Shown here one piece after another: positions 1 to 9,006 of a DNA stretch of 64,000 nt. The notes under the pieces are model-generated. The model made no database searches. It was given only the letters and a program-made list of their open reading frames with translations, and was not told the origin of the DNA. This stretch comes from Pseudomonadota bacterium. Lineage in GTDB: Bacteria > Pseudomonadota > Alphaproteobacteria > Rhizobiales > Xanthobacteraceae. Where the stretch lies: NCBI GenBank assembly GCA_023423415.1, contig JAFAFP010000156.1, positions 21,359 to 85,358 of the forward strand. The letters run 5' to 3'. The stretch's first letter is position 1, and each line of letters begins with the position of its first letter. The translations under genes and the position numbers were made by a program.

Positions 1-50
1 GTTCGTCCGGGCACAACTTTCACCGGCCCTAGCTATCCGATTCCCCATCT

Positions 51-73
51 GCCTCGCCATGAATGAGCGAGGC
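51..73 (-). terminator. Possible hairpin downstream of glyS
   Basis: A 7-bp perfect stem (GCCTCGC at 51-57, GCGAGGC at 67-73) with a 9-nt loop lies about 70 bases beyond the glyS stop codon in the direction of glyS transcription. No T-tract follows it, so it is at best a weak terminator. Nothing else recognisable is seen in bases 1-141. Confidence 0.25.
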
Positions 74-141
74 GCGAGAAGATTTTCATGACGATCGGCG
101 GTGCTAAGGTTGCTCGTCTCAAGATTTGCCGATCGTCTTGA

Positions 142-2310
142 CTATCCTTCGATCTTCGAAAAATCCGCCACGGTGCGCGTGGCTTCGCGAATGCGATTGA
201 GGAGAATGAGCCGATTCTCGCGCAGGGCCTTGTCGTCGGCGTTGACGGTAACCTTGTCAAAGAACGCATCGACGGCCGGACGCAACTTGGCCATCGCTGA
301 CATGGCGCCCGCAAAATCCTCGCGCGCATAGGCGGCACTGGCTTCCGGCGCGATGCTGACCATCGCCTTGGCCAAGGCCAATTCTTCCGGCTCCTTGAGC
401 AATGCCGGATCGGGATCGCCAGTATAACTGCGGCCATCCTTCTTTTCCTCGATGCGCAGGATATTGGCCGCGCGCTTGTAGCCCGCGAGCAAATTCCTGC
501 CATCCTCGGTATCGAGGAATGTGGCCAATGCTTCGACACGGCGCACGATCGTCAGGAGGTCGTTCTCATTCTGCAAGGCAAGAACGGCATCGGCAAGGTC
601 ATGCCGCGCACCCTGATCGCGCAATTGCACCTTGAGACGATCGAAGAAGAAATCGCGCAGGTCCGATCCGGTGACCGCATCGAAACTTGCTCTCAATCCG
701 GAAAGATCGTCCTTGCCCGCGCCCGCCTTGTCGACGAATTCGCGCATGAAGGTCTTGCCCTGATCGAGATAACCTTCGGTCGCCATGCCAAACAGCTCGG
801 CCAGATTGAGACGCAAATTATTGGACAGGATGATGCGGATCACGCCAAGCGCGGCGCGGCGCAGCGCATAGGGATCCTTCGAGCCGGTCGGCTTTTCATC
901 GATCGCCCAGAAGCCGACGAGCGTATCGATCTTGTCGGCGAGTGCGACGGCGATCGACACCGGATCGCTCGGCACACGATCATTCGGACCTGCGGGCTTG
1001 TAATGGTCTTCGCTCGCAGCAGCAACGGACGGATCCTCGCCCTGCGCCAGCGCATAGTATTTGCCCATCAGGCCCTGAAGCTCGGGGAATTCGCCGACGA
1101 CTTCGGTCAACAGATCGGCTTTCGCCAGCCTAGCCGCACGCTTGGCTTTCTCAATATCAGCACCAACGAGTGGCGCAAGCGATGCCGCAAGCTTCTCGAT
1201 CCGCGCGATGCGTTCGGCCTGTGTGCCGAGTTTTTCATGGAAGACGATCTGATCGAATTTCGGCAGGCGATCTTCCAGCCGTGTCTTCAGATCGGTCTCG
1301 TAGAAGAATTTTGCATCCGACAGACGCGCGCGGATTACGCGCTCATTGCCAGCAACGATCGCCTTGCCCCCATCGATCGCTTCCATGTTGGAAACGAGAA
1401 TGAACTTGTTGGCGAGCGCGCCTTCGCGCTGTCTCACCACAAAGCATTTCTGGTTGTTGCGTATCGTAGTGCGGATCACTTCCGGCGGGATCGAGAGAAA
1501 ACTCTCCTCGAACGAGCCCATCAGCACCACCGGCCACTCGACAAGCCCGCCAACCTCGATCAGCAGGCCCTCGTCCTCGACAAGTTCAAAGCCTTGCGCA
1601 AAAGCAAGGTTCTTCGCTTCGGTCGAAATGATTTCGCGCCGCCGCGCCGGATCGACGATGACCTTCGCCTTTTCAAGCTTGGCCATCCAGTCGTCCTGAC
1701 GGCGGACTTCGATCGCGCCGGGCGCCAGAAAACGATGGCCGTAGGTCGTGTGACCTGACTTGAGGCCGTCGATCTCGAATGACACGACTTCGGGCTCTTC
1801 GGTTTCGGGACCGAACGTCGCGACAATCGCGTGAAGCGGCCGCACCCATGTCAGCGCGCCCGGCTTCGCCGACGCCACGCCCCAGCGCATCGATTTCGGC
1901 CAGGGGAATTTGCGGATGATGTCTGGCACGATCTCGGCGATGACTTCGATCGCTGCACGTCCGGGTTTCTCGATCACCGCGACGTAGAACTCGCCCTTCT
2001 TCGGATCCTTCTCGATCTTGGCCTGATCGAGCGATGCCAGGCCCGCGCTTTTCAGAAAGCCAGCAACCGCGGCTTCGGGTGCGCCAACACGCGGACCTTT
2101 CTTCTCTTCGCGGATGTCCGCCTGCTTGACCGGAACGCCATGCACGACAAGCGCGAGACGGCGCGGGGTCGCGAAAGCCTTGGCACCTTCATAGACAAGA
2201 CCGGCATCGACCAGTCGATCGGTGACGAGTTTCTTCAGATCATCCATCGCGCGCGGCTGCATGCGCGCGGGAATTTCTTCGGAGAAAAATTCAAGAAGAA
2301 GATCGGGCAT
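142..2310 (-). CDS. glyS: Glycyl-tRNA synthetase beta subunit
   Basis: Beta subunit (722 aa) of the heterotetrameric bacterial glycyl-tRNA synthetase, which charges tRNA-Gly in the cytoplasm; the beta chain carries the tRNA-recognition parts. The N-terminus LLLEFFSEEIPARM matches the family opening (LLxEIGTEELP). The C-terminal part has the predicted DALR-type helical anticodon-binding region ending in a short helix rich in arginine. An in-frame ATG 19 codons upstream overlaps glyQ and encodes an untypical leader, so I chose the ATG at 2310, which lies one base after the glyQ stop. That spacing means co-translation in a glyQS operon. Length is slightly above the roughly 690 aa of the E. coli protein. 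Confidence 0.97.
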   Translation of the reverse strand: MPDLLLEFFSEEIPARMQPRAMDDLKKLVTDRLVDAGLVYEGAKAFATPRRLALVVHGVPVKQADIREEKKGPRVGAPEAAVAGFLKSAGLASLDQAKIEKDPKKGEFYVAVIEKPGRAAIEVIAEIVPDIIRKFPWPKSMRWGVASAKPGALTWVRPLHAIVATFGPETEEPEVVSFEIDGLKSGHTTYGHRFLAPGAIEVRRQDDWMAKLEKAKVIVDPARRREIISTEAKNLAFAQGFELVEDEGLLIEVGGLVEWPVVLMGSFEESFLSIPPEVIRTTIRNNQKCFVVRQREGALANKFILVSNMEAIDGGKAIVAGNERVIRARLSDAKFFYETDLKTRLEDRLPKFDQIVFHEKLGTQAERIARIEKLAASLAPLVGADIEKAKRAARLAKADLLTEVVGEFPELQGLMGKYYALAQGEDPSVAAASEDHYKPAGPNDRVPSDPVSIAVALADKIDTLVGFWAIDEKPTGSKDPYALRRAALGVIRIILSNNLRLNLAELFGMATEGYLDQGKTFMREFVDKAGAGKDDLSGLRASFDAVTGSDLRDFFFDRLKVQLRDQGARHDLADAVLALQNENDLLTIVRRVEALATFLDTEDGRNLLAGYKRAANILRIEEKKDGRSYTGDPDPALLKEPEELALAKAMVSIAPEASAAYAREDFAGAMSAMAKLRPAVDAFFDKVTVNADDKALRENRLILLNRIREATRTVADFSKIEG

Positions 2311-2311
2311 C

Positions 2312-3250
2312 TTACACCACCCCGCCCGCTTCGGTTGCAAGCCAGGCTGCACCACAGGCTTTTGCAAGCTCGCGCACGCGCAGAATGTAACTCTGGCGCT
2401 CGGTGACCGAGATCACGCCGCGCGCATCGAGCAGATTGAACACGTGGCTTGCCTTGATGCACTGGTCATAGGCCGGCAACGCCATCAGATGACGCTCCTT
2501 CTTGCCATCGGCCCAGCCCGCCTCGAGATATTTCTGGCACGCGGCTTCCGCCATCCGGAACTGCTCGAACAGCATGGCGGTGTCCGAATGCTCGAAATTA
2601 TGCCGCGAATATTCCTGCTCGGCCTGCAGGAACACGTCACCGTAGGTCACCTTCTTGTCGTCGGTGCGGCCGTTGAAGTTCAGGTCATAAACGCGCTCAA
2701 CGCCCTGCACGTACATGGCGAGCCGCTCGAGCCCGTAGGTCAGTTCGCCAGCGACCGGTGCGCATTCGAACCCCGCAACCTGCTGGAAGTAGGTGAACTG
2801 GCTGACCTCCATGCCGTCGCACCAGCATTCCCAGCCGAGCCCCCAGGCGCCCAGCGTCGGGCTTTCCCAGTCGTCCTCGACGAAGCGGATGTCGTGGACC
2901 TTCGGATCGATGCCGATGGCGTAGAGCGACTTCAGGTAGAGGTCCTGCAGGTCGTCCGGCGACGGCTTCAGGATCACCTGGAACTGATAATAGTGCTGCA
3001 GCCGGTTCGGGTTCTCGCCGTAACGGCCGTCCTTCGGACGGCGAGACGGCTGAACATAGGCCGCGTTCCACGATTTCGGACCGAGGGCGCGCAGGGTCGT
3101 CGCCGGGTGAAAGGTGCCCGCGCCGACCTCCATGTCATAGGGTTGCAGGATGACGCAGCCATAATCCGCCCAGAAGCGCTGAAGGGCGAGAATAAGGCCC
3201 TGAAAAGAGCGCGTGGGCTCCGGCGCAGATGCGGTATCGGAGGCAGACAT
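2312..3250 (-). CDS. glyQ: Glycyl-tRNA synthetase alpha subunit
   Basis: Alpha subunit (312 aa), the class II catalytic chain that forms glycyl-adenylate. The conserved start of the fold (FQGLILALQRFWADYGCVILQPYD split around residues 16-40), the motif 2 region (RPKDGRYGENPNRLQHYYQ) and the WECWCDGMEVSQFTYFQQ core near residue 140 are all typical and intact. A short alanine/proline-rich N-terminal extension precedes the catalytic domain. It is the first gene of the glyQS pair. The 195 bases upstream separate it from a divergently transcribed ParA-like gene and should contain both promoters, though I cannot fix -35 and -10 boxes with confidence. Confidence 0.97.
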   Translation of the reverse strand: MSASDTASAPEPTRSFQGLILALQRFWADYGCVILQPYDMEVGAGTFHPATTLRALGPKSWNAAYVQPSRRPKDGRYGENPNRLQHYYQFQVILKPSPDDLQDLYLKSLYAIGIDPKVHDIRFVEDDWESPTLGAWGLGWECWCDGMEVSQFTYFQQVAGFECAPVAGELTYGLERLAMYVQGVERVYDLNFNGRTDDKKVTYGDVFLQAEQEYSRHNFEHSDTAMLFEQFRMAEAACQKYLEAGWADGKKERHLMALPAYDQCIKASHVFNLLDARGVISVTERQSYILRVRELAKACGAAWLATEAGGVV

Positions 3251-3445
3251 TTCTTCCAGATTCCATGGGATCGTGGTGTGCCGACTACCTATCGGCCGGA
3301 CCCGGTAGGGTCAAGGAACCCCGCTTTACCGTCCCTTCAAAATCGCTAAGCGAACCAATTGAAATCGCTCGGCCGGTTCGTCATGGTGCTCCGGACCAAA
3401 GGGCATGGGGTCGATCCGCCCGCTATCATTGGTACGAAGGAAGCC

Positions 3446-4234
3446 ATGGCAAAGCCGACAGTTATCATCGTGGGGGCGGATAAAGGGGGCGTTGGCAAGA
3501 CCACCGTTTCACGGACCATCCTCGACTATTTCACGGGCCGCAACGTACCGATCCGGGCATTCGATACCGAATTCCCGAAAGGCACGCTGAAACGCTTCCA
3601 TCCGGACATCACCGAGGTCGTGGACGTGACCCAGGTGCCGGATCAGATGAAAATTTTCGATACCCTGTCGGACAACAAGGTCACCCTGATCGACGTCCGG
3701 GCCGGTCTGCTCTCGACCACCCTCGCCGCGCTGCGCGATATCGGTTTTCTGGAATCGGCCAAACGCGGCCAGATCCAGCTCGCCGTGTTCCATATTGTCG
3801 GCCCTTCGATCGCGTCATTGAACGAGATCGCCGACATCGCGCCGTTCGTGGCCGACGGCAAATATTACCTGGTCAAGAATTTCGTCAACGACACCAGCTT
3901 CTTCGACTGGGACGAGACGACCTACAATTCCTATTTCAAGAAGATCAAGGATGCGGTCGATATCACCATCCCGAAACTGAACGAGATGGCATACGAGCAG
4001 GTGGAACTGGCCTCGGTGCCGTTCGTCACCTTCATCGCCAACAAGGGTCAGAATGGCGACGGCGCCAACTACTCGTTCGTCCTGCGCGGCTATGTCCGCC
4101 ACTGGCTTGGCAATGTGTGGTCGGAATTCGATCGCGTGAAGCTGCCCGATATCGTGACGCCGGCGGCTGCACCTGCTGGGAAGCCATCTGGCGGCGAGCG
4201 CGGCAGCAGTCAGGCCAAAAGCGGGCAGAGCTGA
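3446..4234 (+). CDS. ParA/MinD-like P-loop ATPase (tandem copy 1)
   Basis: A 262-aa ParA-superfamily (SIMIBI) ATPase with a canonical deviant Walker A, ADKGGVGKTT, near residue 10, including the signature lysine used for dimer-dependent hydrolysis. A DTE motif (FDTEFPKGT) stands where ParA proteins carry the DxD/DTDPQ motif, and LIDVRAGL is the switch II/Walker B position. The start is the ATG at 3446, preceded by AAGGAAG; an upstream in-frame ATG at 3359 gives an untypical leader. The target is unknown: family members position chromosomes, plasmids, division proteins or polar complexes. No ParB-like partner or parS-like site is next to it. A diverged paralogue follows at 4397. Confidence 0.75.
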   Translation: MAKPTVIIVGADKGGVGKTTVSRTILDYFTGRNVPIRAFDTEFPKGTLKRFHPDITEVVDVTQVPDQMKIFDTLSDNKVTLIDVRAGLLSTTLAALRDIGFLESAKRGQIQLAVFHIVGPSIASLNEIADIAPFVADGKYYLVKNFVNDTSFFDWDETTYNSYFKKIKDAVDITIPKLNEMAYEQVELASVPFVTFIANKGQNGDGANYSFVLRGYVRHWLGNVWSEFDRVKLPDIVTPAAAPAGKPSGGERGSSQAKSGQS

Positions 4235-4329
4235 CCAGCCGAACTGGTGTAACGAAGGCGGACATCTCCGCTTCGCTGCAGGGTCTGCTTCAACGGCGTT
4301 GAATCAGACCCTTTCGAGCATTTATCCGA

Positions 4330-4375
4330 GCATGACCTTTTCGGAAGACCGGTGTCCCGCTTTTCCAGATCATGC
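4330..4375. repeat. Rhizobiales-type intergenic palindromic repeat
   Basis: An imperfect palindrome of about 46 bases beginning GCATGACCTTTTCGG and ending TTTTCCAGATCATGC, with a central GACCGGTGTCCC. I recognise this shape as an abundant dispersed element of Bradyrhizobium-like genomes (recalled, not searched). It occupies much of the 162-base gap between the two ParA-like genes and ends about 20 bases before the second start codon. Confidence 0.7.
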
Positions 4376-4396
4376 CACAAGGCGCGTTGAACCATC

Positions 4397-5104
4397 ATGG
4401 CGCGGCTGAAATCGATCTTCATTGTTTGCTCGCCGCGCCAGCGGGTCGGCAAGACACTCGTCGCACGCGCACTGACCGAGTTCGTTCTCGCCAATGACCG
4501 CTCGGCCATCGCCTTCGATCTCAATCCGAACAACATGGCCTTGTCCGGTTTCCTGCCGCGCTACACCGCGCCGGCCGATATCGAGACGACGCGCGGGCAA
4601 ATGGCGCTGCTCGACGAACTGATCGCCGAAGACGAGGTGGTGAAGATCATCGATCTCGGCGATGAAGCCTTCGGCAAGTTCTTCACTCTGATCCGCAAGA
4701 TCGGCGTGATCGACGAGGCCAGCCGGCGGGGCATCGACGTCGTGACCCTGTTCATCGGCGACCCCGATCCCCGCTCCGCACAGAGCTATGCAGAGACCTT
4801 CAGCGCCGCCCAGCAGATGGCGCTGGTGCCGGTGCACAACGAGCAGATCGCCAATCTGCAGGACTATATGCAGGATTTTCCCAATCCGGTGTCAGGCGAA
4901 CCACCCGTCCGGATTCCCGTGCTCAGCCCGTTTCTCAAGTCGGTCGTCGACAAGCCGGGTTTCTCGTTCGACGACTATCTTGAACGGCGGACCGGCATGC
5001 GCACCGAACTGCATGAATGGATCGAACGCGTGTTTATGGAGTTCCGCGAGTTGGAATTGCGCCTGCTGCTGCGCGAACTGAAATCGTCACTGACGCTGCG
5101 GTGA
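4397..5104 (+). CDS. Diverged ParA-like P-loop protein (tandem copy 2)
   Basis: A 235-aa protein that aligns along its length with the preceding gene by eye: P-loop near the N-terminus, FDLNPNNMALSGF where copy 1 has FDTEFPKGTLKRF, and KIIDLGDEAF where copy 1 has TLIDVRAGL. The P-loop reads SPRQRVGKTL: the GKT core is kept, but the ParA signature lysine and the GG pair are replaced by R-Q-R, and the acidic residue after the second strand is changed. It may still bind nucleotide but is unlikely to hydrolyse it like a standard ParA. Whether it dimerises with copy 1 is unknown. It converges on apt, with 6 bases between stop codons. Confidence 0.65.
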   Translation: MARLKSIFIVCSPRQRVGKTLVARALTEFVLANDRSAIAFDLNPNNMALSGFLPRYTAPADIETTRGQMALLDELIAEDEVVKIIDLGDEAFGKFFTLIRKIGVIDEASRRGIDVVTLFIGDPDPRSAQSYAETFSAAQQMALVPVHNEQIANLQDYMQDFPNPVSGEPPVRIPVLSPFLKSVVDKPGFSFDDYLERRTGMRTELHEWIERVFMEFRELELRLLLRELKSSLTLR

Positions 5105-5110
5105 TCGAGT

Positions 5111-5659
5111 TCAGTGCCCCTCGAATGACACCAGCGTGCGCACATTCACATCCATCGCCCGCAACTTGTCGGCGCCGCCGAGTTCCGGCAGATCGACCAT
5201 GAACACGGCAGAGGCGACATCGGCGCCCATCTGACGCAGCAGTTTCACCGCAGCCGTCGCGGTACCGCCGGTCGCGATCAGATCGTCGACCAGGATCACG
5301 CGTTCACCCTTGGTGATCGCATCCTCGTGCATCTCCATCTCGTCGATGCCGTATTCCAGCGAATAGGCAATGCGCACGCTCTTGTGCGGCAGCTTGCCCT
5401 TCTTGCGGATCGGCACGAAACCGGCCGAGAGCTGATGCGCGATGGCTCCGCCGATGATGAAGCCGCGCGCCTCGATACCGGCGATCTTGTCGATCTTGGC
5501 GCCCGCCCATGGCTGCACCAGCTCGTCCACGGGGCGGCGGGAAGCCCGCGCCGAACCCAGCAACGTGGTGATGTCGCGAAAGATGATCCCGGGCTTCGGA
5601 TAATCCGGAATAGCCCGGATTGCGGCCTTCAGGTCATTTTCAAGCACGGGATTCGTCAT
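5111..5659 (-). CDS. apt: Adenine phosphoribosyltransferase
   Basis: A 182-aa purine salvage enzyme converting adenine and PRPP to AMP and diphosphate in the cytoplasm. The PRPP-binding loop RVILVDDLIATGGTA is intact, and the N-terminal IRAIPDYPKPGIIFRDITTLL and the RGFIIGGAIAHQL core are typical of Apt. The ATG at 5659 gives the standard N-terminus; an upstream in-frame ATG at 5725 adds 22 untypical residues. Upstream on the same strand are a spermidine-synthase-like gene and mtnP, whose product releases adenine, so the neighbourhood makes sense for methylthioadenosine recycling. Confidence 0.96.
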   Translation of the reverse strand: MTNPVLENDLKAAIRAIPDYPKPGIIFRDITTLLGSARASRRPVDELVQPWAGAKIDKIAGIEARGFIIGGAIAHQLSAGFVPIRKKGKLPHKSVRIAYSLEYGIDEMEMHEDAITKGERVILVDDLIATGGTATAAVKLLRQMGADVASAVFMVDLPELGGADKLRAMDVNVRTLVSFEGH

Positions 5660-5753
5660 CGGTGTCTCAACATCGTCTTTGGTGTGGATGGCGCGCAATC
5701 TGGCGAACCCGGTTGCGTTACGCAACCGGCAATATGCGCGGAAGGCGGGATGC

Positions 5754-7973
5754 CTATTCTTTCAACTTTCTGAGAATGGCGCCGATGACGTTCGAGTAGT
5801 CATCGGTCCAGACCCACTCGTCCTCATCGGCCTCATGGGGTTCCCAGCCCTTGCCGGTCGCCAGTGCTCCGAAATTTTCGTCGCGATGGGCGACTGCGAC
5901 CACATTCGAGCCGAACATGTGATTGCCCTCGTCATAGCCCTCATCCGAGTCGTTGATCCGCGAGACGAGACCATTGGCCTCGGCGATGCCGGCGATCACC
6001 GGGCCGAGCGTCATATGCTTGTTCGAGATGTGCATGAGGATGATGCCGTCCGGCTTGATCTTGCGCTTGTAGATTGCCATCGCTTCCTTGGTCATCAGAT
6101 GGGTCGGGATGGCATCGGACGAGAATGCGTCGACGATCAGAATGTCGTATGTGCCGTCCGGCGTATCGGTCAGCGTCAGACGTGCGTCACCGATGACGAT
6201 GGTCGCATCCGGAGCGCATTCGGTCAGGAACGTAAAGCGGTTGCGATCCTTGGCGATGCGCACCACCGCCGGATCGATCTCGTAATACGTAAGCTTGTCG
6301 CCAGGTTTCATCTGGCACGCCAAGGTGCCGGTACCGAGACCAACGACGGCAGCATTGATCGGCCCGTTGCGCTTGAGCCGGGCCGCATTGAGGCCCTCGG
6401 CCATCGGCGATTTGTCGTGATAATAAGTCGTAGCGACCGGGCGGCCGGTGACGGGATTGCCCGCGTCGTCGCGGATGCGCTGAGCGCCATGCTCGATGGT
6501 GCCGTGCTTCAGGATGCGGAATTGCCCGGCATCCGACTCCATCACCTTGTGAACGCCAAAGAAGCTGCGCACGAAATCGCGCTTACCGGCATCGGCCCCG
6601 AACAGGAGCACGAACATCAGCGACGCTGCGATGACGCCGGCGAAGGTCGCCACATTGCGCTGCATGCCAAAGGCCAGGACCAGCAGTGCCGCAATCCAGA
6701 GATTGAACGAGTCCTCGTAAAACTCATATCGCCAAGCGTAAGCCGCATAAAGCATCGCTGCGATACCGACGAGCAGCACGATCCAGATCGCGAGGTAGAA
6801 TTTGCTGCGCGGCCAGGCGAGACCCGGCCGGCACAGAGCGGCAGCAATGATGAGCAGCGGATATTCGGCGACCCACGAGAAAATCTGCTGCGCAATAAGG
6901 CCTGCGAAAATGCCGCCAATGACGCCGCCGAGCGACAAATACAGATAGAACGACGTCAGGTAGCGCGCCGGCGGACGTCGCCGTGCCAGTTCGCCGTGAC
7001 ACATCAGTGCCAGCACAAAGAAGCCGACGAGATTGATCGCAATCAGGGTCAGGATCTGATCCGCAGATCCCAGCGCCAGCGAGATGACGAGCAGGATGAT
7101 CGCAACCGGAGCGATCCACAGCACCAGCCGATGCGGCAGGATCGGCCGCGACTGGAACGCGATCACAAACGTCGCCAGATACAGCGCCAGCGGCACCACC
7201 CACAGGAACGGTGCGGCTGCGACATCGGTCGAGATATGCGCGGTGATGGCGATGAGCAGCGCCGACGGCACCGCAGCCAATGCGATCCAGATCAGCGCGT
7301 CGCGCCAGGTTGGCGGCGTAGCAGCATCCGTACCGATGTCGGGCAGTTCGTTGCGCGAGCGAATGAGCCAGACGCCGCACGATGCGATTAGCGCGATCAG
7401 AACGTAGAAACCGATGGTCCAGCCGCCCGTCTGCTGCCCGAGCCGGGAGAACGGCTCGATCGCAAAGGGATAGGCCAGCAGCGCCAGAAAGCTGCCGACA
7501 TTGCTGGCGGCGTAGAGGAAATACGGGTCTTTAGCCGAGGGGTGTCCGGTCCGCGCGAACCAGGCCTGCAGCAATGGGCCATTGGCCGATAAGGCAAAGA
7601 AAGGCAGGCCGATCGACGCGGCGAACAATCCGAGCAGCCAGAAGGCCTCACCCTGAGCCGGTACGCGTCCCCAACCGGTCGCGATCGCAAGCGGCAACGC
7701 GAAGGTGGCGGCGATCATCACCAGGAGATGCACCACGACCGAAACCCGGCCCGGCAGATAGCGGGTCAGCAGATGGGCGTAGGCATAGCCGGCGAGCAGC
7801 ATGGCCTGGAAGAACACCATCGCCACCGACCAGACCGCCGGCGTGCCGCCGAGTTGCGGCAGCACCATCTTGGCGAACAGCGGCTGGACGACGAACAGGA
7901 GCGCGGCGCTGACGAAGATCGCCGCGACGTAGGTGAGAAGCAGGAGCCTGTTGGACGAGGCGGAGACTGGCAT
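5754..7973 (-). CDS. Membrane-fused spermidine-synthase-like protein
   Basis: A 739-aa protein of the fused MFS/spermidine-synthase type. The first two thirds contain many hydrophobic segments, starting LLLLTYVAAIFVSAALLFVV, and form a polytopic membrane domain. The last third is a Rossmann aminopropyltransferase-like domain with VVGLGTGTLA (nucleoside binding), the acidic TYYEIDP motif, VIGDARLTL, and VDAFSSDAIPTH at the catalytic-loop position. The N-terminal beta domain of soluble SpeE is absent, so the real substrate is uncertain. It lies between mtnP and apt on the same strand; release of methylthioadenosine by this enzyme would feed both. Transport plus transferase activity in one chain is an inference from the architecture. 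Confidence 0.8.
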   Translation of the reverse strand: MPVSASSNRLLLLTYVAAIFVSAALLFVVQPLFAKMVLPQLGGTPAVWSVAMVFFQAMLLAGYAYAHLLTRYLPGRVSVVVHLLVMIAATFALPLAIATGWGRVPAQGEAFWLLGLFAASIGLPFFALSANGPLLQAWFARTGHPSAKDPYFLYAASNVGSFLALLAYPFAIEPFSRLGQQTGGWTIGFYVLIALIASCGVWLIRSRNELPDIGTDAATPPTWRDALIWIALAAVPSALLIAITAHISTDVAAAPFLWVVPLALYLATFVIAFQSRPILPHRLVLWIAPVAIILLVISLALGSADQILTLIAINLVGFFVLALMCHGELARRRPPARYLTSFYLYLSLGGVIGGIFAGLIAQQIFSWVAEYPLLIIAAALCRPGLAWPRSKFYLAIWIVLLVGIAAMLYAAYAWRYEFYEDSFNLWIAALLVLAFGMQRNVATFAGVIAASLMFVLLFGADAGKRDFVRSFFGVHKVMESDAGQFRILKHGTIEHGAQRIRDDAGNPVTGRPVATTYYHDKSPMAEGLNAARLKRNGPINAAVVGLGTGTLACQMKPGDKLTYYEIDPAVVRIAKDRNRFTFLTECAPDATIVIGDARLTLTDTPDGTYDILIVDAFSSDAIPTHLMTKEAMAIYKRKIKPDGIILMHISNKHMTLGPVIAGIAEANGLVSRINDSDEGYDEGNHMFGSNVVAVAHRDENFGALATGKGWEPHEADEDEWVWTDDYSNVIGAILRKLKE

Positions 7974-8064
7974 AAAGACTGCTCTGGGAACGGGCTATAG
8001 CGCTCCTTGCGGGCAGAAGCCGGCCAGGGCCGCCGCTTATAGCGTATCCGTCCCGGCCGGGCAG

Positions 8065-8940
8065 TCACGAATTGAGGATTCGTCCCGCCACTGCATCCAG
8101 CTTTTTGACGAGTTCCGGATCACGCGCTTCCGGCGCCGTGATCAGCGCAGCGTCGAGCGCCCGGTCCGACCCGATCGGGCACGGCTCATGCTCGCGCGGG
8201 AAGTCCTTGGCCAGCCGCGCCACCAGACGCTTCGCCTTTTCGGCATTGCCGGTCAGAACCTTGATCACGTCCTGAACAGTCACCGCGTCATGGTCGGGAT
8301 GCCAGCAATCGAAATCGGTGACCATGGCGACGGTCGCGTAACAAATCTCTGCCTCGCGGGCGAGCTTGGCCTCCGGCATGTTGGTCATGCCAATGACCGA
8401 GTAACCGAGCTGCTTGTAGGTGAGGCTTTCGGCCAGCGAGGAAAACTGCGGACCCTCCATGCAGACATAGGTGCCGTCGCGAACAACATCGATCCCCTCC
8501 TCGCGCGCTGCGGCGGCAAGATGGATGCGCAGACGCGGCGAGACCGGATGCGCCATCGACACATGCGCAACCAGTCCCTTGCCGAAAAATGAGCTCTCGC
8601 GCTTGTGGGTGCGATCGACGAATTGATCCACCAGCACGAACATGCCAGGCGGCAATTCTTCCTTGAACGAGCCGCAGGCCGACACCGAGATCAGATCGGT
8701 GACGCCGACCCGCTTGAGCACATCGATATTGGCGCGATAATTGATGTCAGACGGCGACAGGCGATGGCCCTTGTCATGCCGCGGCAGGAAGACGACCGGC
8801 AGCCCGGACATCTCGCCGATCCGCAACGCGCCCGACGGTTCGCCCCACGGGCTCGTGACGCGCTCCTCGCGCACATTTTCGAGCCCTGGCAGATCATAAA
8901 TGCCGGAGCCGCCGATGATACCGAGAACGGATTTCGTCAT
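8065..8940 (-). CDS. mtnP: S-methyl-5'-thioadenosine phosphorylase
   Basis: A 291-aa PNP/MTAP-family phosphorylase that splits 5'-methylthioadenosine into adenine and methylthioribose-1-phosphate. Seen: the phosphate-binding start VLGIIGGSGIYDLPG, FLPRHDKGHRLSPSDINYRANI, SACGSFKEEL, MEGPQFSSLAES and IGMTNMPEAKLAREAEICYA, all in the expected order, and a late FDCWH that fits the nucleoside pocket. The ATG at 8940 is used because the upstream seven codons are not conserved in type. The adenine-versus-guanosine specificity of this family cannot be read with certainty by eye, but the overall motif set is that of MtnP. Confidence 0.93.
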   Translation of the reverse strand: MTKSVLGIIGGSGIYDLPGLENVREERVTSPWGEPSGALRIGEMSGLPVVFLPRHDKGHRLSPSDINYRANIDVLKRVGVTDLISVSACGSFKEELPPGMFVLVDQFVDRTHKRESSFFGKGLVAHVSMAHPVSPRLRIHLAAAAREEGIDVVRDGTYVCMEGPQFSSLAESLTYKQLGYSVIGMTNMPEAKLAREAEICYATVAMVTDFDCWHPDHDAVTVQDVIKVLTGNAEKAKRLVARLAKDFPREHEPCPIGSDRALDAALITAPEARDPELVKKLDAVAGRILNS

Positions 8941-8951
8941 TTGCCTCACCC

Positions 8952-8985
8952 CAAAAAGCAATATGCCCGGTCAAGCCGGGCATAT
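8952..8985 (-). terminator. Rho-independent terminator of petABC
   Basis: A perfect 10-bp stem (ATATGCCCGG at 8961-8970, CCGGGCATAT at 8976-8985) with a 5-base loop is followed on the minus strand by TGCTTTTT. It lies just beyond the petC stop codon and before mtnP, so it should end the bc1 operon transcript. Confidence 0.8.
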
Positions 8986-9006
8986 GCTCGCAGAATGTAA
9001 TCGCCG

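Noticed and set aside
601..1758. Long open frame (385 codons) antisense to glyS
   Set aside because: It lies fully inside glyS, which has strong family motifs; the translated text is low in hydrophobic structure and rich in R, H and D, as expected for a reverse-frame shadow in GC-rich DNA.
5679..7391. 570-codon open frame opposite the spermidine-synthase-like gene
   Set aside because: No recognisable domain, composition dominated by R, D, Q and H, and complete overlap with a protein that has clear membrane and Rossmann motifs.
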